Of a stretch of 64,000 bases of DNA, positions 62,926 through 64,000 are shown piece by piece. The notes beneath the pieces were generated by a model. The model was not told the origin of the DNA, made no database searches, and worked only from the letters and a program-made list of their open reading frames with translations. This stretch comes from Salinibacterium hongtaonis (GTDB lineage: Bacteria; Actinomycetota; Actinomycetes; Actinomycetales; Microbacteriaceae): the NCBI RefSeq assembly GCF_003065485.1, contig NZ_CP026951.1, forward strand, positions 2,046,001 through 2,110,000. The letters run 5' to 3'. The translations under genes were made by a program, and so were the position numbers. How positions within the stretch are numbered: the stretch's first letter is position 1; every line of letters starts with the position of its first letter.

Positions 62926-64000
62926 GTGCCAACCGAGACGCCTTCCGCCCGTGAGAGGGCCCGCGGGCACCTCATCGATCTGAGCCCCCTTCGGGAAAGC
63001 CCCGCCTTTGCGCGAATGTGGGCGGGCAACGCGGTTGCGGGAATCGGCACGCAGATGACGGTCGTCGCGGTGGGGCTGCACATCTACCATCTCACCGAAT
63101 CCTCGTTCGCTGTGGCCATGGTCGGCGCGATCGCACTGCTCCCCATGATCATCGCTGGTCTCTACGGCGGCATGCTCGCCGACGCCTTTGATCGCCGTCT
63201 CGTTGCTCTGAGCGCGGCCGTCGTGGCCTGGGTCTCGACGGCATCCCTCGCCATCGTCGCCTGGGCAGGAGTGGACCAGCTGTGGCCCTTCTACCTGCTC
63301 ACGGTAGTGAGCGCGGTCTCGGGCACGATTATCGGCACCTCACGCAACGCGATGCTCCCTCGGCTGCTGCCCGCTCGCCTGTTGCCGGCCGCATCTGCCC
63401 TCACAGGAGTGAGCATGGGAGCATCCGTGACGGTCGGGCCCGCCCTGGCCGGCGTTCTCGTCGCTGCATTCGGCTTCGGCTGGACGTACACGATCGATGT
63501 CGCCCTGTTCACCTTCGCATTTCTCGGCCTGGCCACGCTCCCCGCCATCAAGCCGGAGGGGGAGGTTCACCGCCCCGGCCTCGAATCGGTGAGGTACGGG
63601 CTCGCATTCCTGCGGCGGGCTCCCAACATTCGTATGTCGTTCATCGTCGACATCATCGCCATGACCTTTGGCCGCCCCCACGCCCTGTTCCCGGCGATCG
63701 GCGCCCTGGTGATTGGAGGTGGCCCCGTCACCGTCGGAGTGCTGACGGCGGCGAGCGCCGTGGGCACACTGCTCTGCAGTCTGTTGTCTGGCCGGCTCGG
63801 CACCGTGCGTCGCCACGGCGTGGCCATCGGCTGGGCTATCGCGGTCTATGGCGTCTTTGTCCTGGGATTCGGCGTTGTGATCGCCGTCATGCAACTGGGC
63901 GGATTCGAGCACGAGACCAACGACATTGCGGGCGCCAACCTCGTGGCGCTCGTTCTGGCCGCGGTCATGATGGCCGGCACGGGCGCCGCCGACAACGTGA
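62926..64000 (+). CDS. MFS transporter, EntS-like (3' end cut by window edge)
   Basis: Open for 358 codons from GTG 62926 to the window edge, about 85% of a usual MFS_3 protein. It shows SPLRESPAFARMWAGNAVAGIGTQMTVVAVGLHIY (helix 1), the loop motif YGGMLADAFDRRLV, and SGTIIGTSRNAMLPRLLP. This pattern matches the enterobactin-exporter/MFS_3 group; the exported compound cannot be inferred. It follows the DUF4349 gene by 9 nt and is probably co-transcribed. Confidence 0.88.
   Translation, partial: MPTETPSARERARGHLIDLSPLRESPAFARMWAGNAVAGIGTQMTVVAVGLHIYHLTESSFAVAMVGAIALLPMIIAGLYGGMLADAFDRRLVALSAAVVAWVSTASLAIVAWAGVDQLWPFYLLTVVSAVSGTIIGTSRNAMLPRLLPARLLPAASALTGVSMGASVTVGPALAGVLVAAFGFGWTYTIDVALFTFAFLGLATLPAIKPEGEVHRPGLESVRYGLAFLRRAPNIRMSFIVDIIAMTFGRPHALFPAIGALVIGGGPVTVGVLTAASAVGTLLCSLLSGRLGTVRRHGVAIGWAIAVYGVFVLGFGVVIAVMQLGGFEHETNDIAGANLVALVLAAVMMAGTGAADNV

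Overview
The window is 64 kb of high-GC, gene-dense chromosomal DNA. It uses GTG and TTG starts freely and has many ATGA and TAATG gene overlaps. Gene content (MFS exporters, mannosyltransferase of the actinobacterial PMT type, DUF559-type protein, encapsulin with encapsulated ferritin, prp operon under a GntR regulator) points to an actinomycete, most likely Microbacteriaceae. I saw no phage, IS, CRISPR or plasmid genes. It reads as core chromosome with a few accessory cassettes.

Layout. 1-4.7 kb (minus): mfd (cut by the window edge), pth, rplY. 4.9-9.9 kb: hydroxyacid dehydrogenase, gluconokinase, 6-phosphogluconate dehydrogenase, acetyltransferase, Ppx/GppA phosphatase and a small membrane protein. 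9.9-12.5 kb (minus): tRNA-Gln, glmU, prs. 12.6-16.2 kb: MarR regulator, DksA/TraR-type zinc-finger protein and the metNIQ importer. 16.3-24.5 kb: ABC-F ATPase, DUF559-like protein, then ispE, a frameshifted conserved gene, ksgA, tatD and metG. 24.7-28.8 kb: a complete fructose PTS operon (regulator, fruK, fruA, HPr). 28.9-33.7 kb: rsmI, PMT mannosyltransferase, metY and a CoA-binding protein. 33.9-35.1 kb: a two-gene encapsulin nanocompartment (encapsulated ferritin plus shell). 35.2-40.8 kb: assorted enzymes. 40.9-45.2 kb: methylcitrate cycle operon prpDBC with its GntR regulator. 45.4-49.3 kb: VOC protein with HxlR regulator, a GAP-family membrane protein and a two-component system. 49.3-53.4 kb: hrpA helicase. 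53.6-57.4 kb: aerobic ribonucleotide reductase. 57.6-64 kb: MFS transporters, an aldo/keto reductase, an alpha/beta hydrolase and a DUF4349 lipoprotein.

Most interesting points. (1) The ribonucleotide reductase small subunit has Phe where the radical Tyr normally sits, and Glu as first metal ligand. This is the class Ic pattern, with ligand spacing identical to the Chlamydia enzyme. (2) The large subunit lacks its C-terminal redox cysteines; a 24-codon ORF overlapping its stop by ATGA encodes a peptide ending in CDSCQ. (3) The encapsulin operon carries a cargo ferritin whose targeting motif is followed by an unusual Lys/Ser/Ala tail. (4) pth has no ATG, GTG or TTG before its catalytic N-terminus, which is fused into a terminator-like hairpin. 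(5) One conserved gene looks frameshifted by a single G. (6) Four short tandem arrays of different unit lengths sit in intergenic gaps, three of them between convergent genes. (7) Palindromic operators are visible for the prp GntR, the HxlR and the fructose regulators, and paired NrdR-like boxes lie upstream of the reductase.
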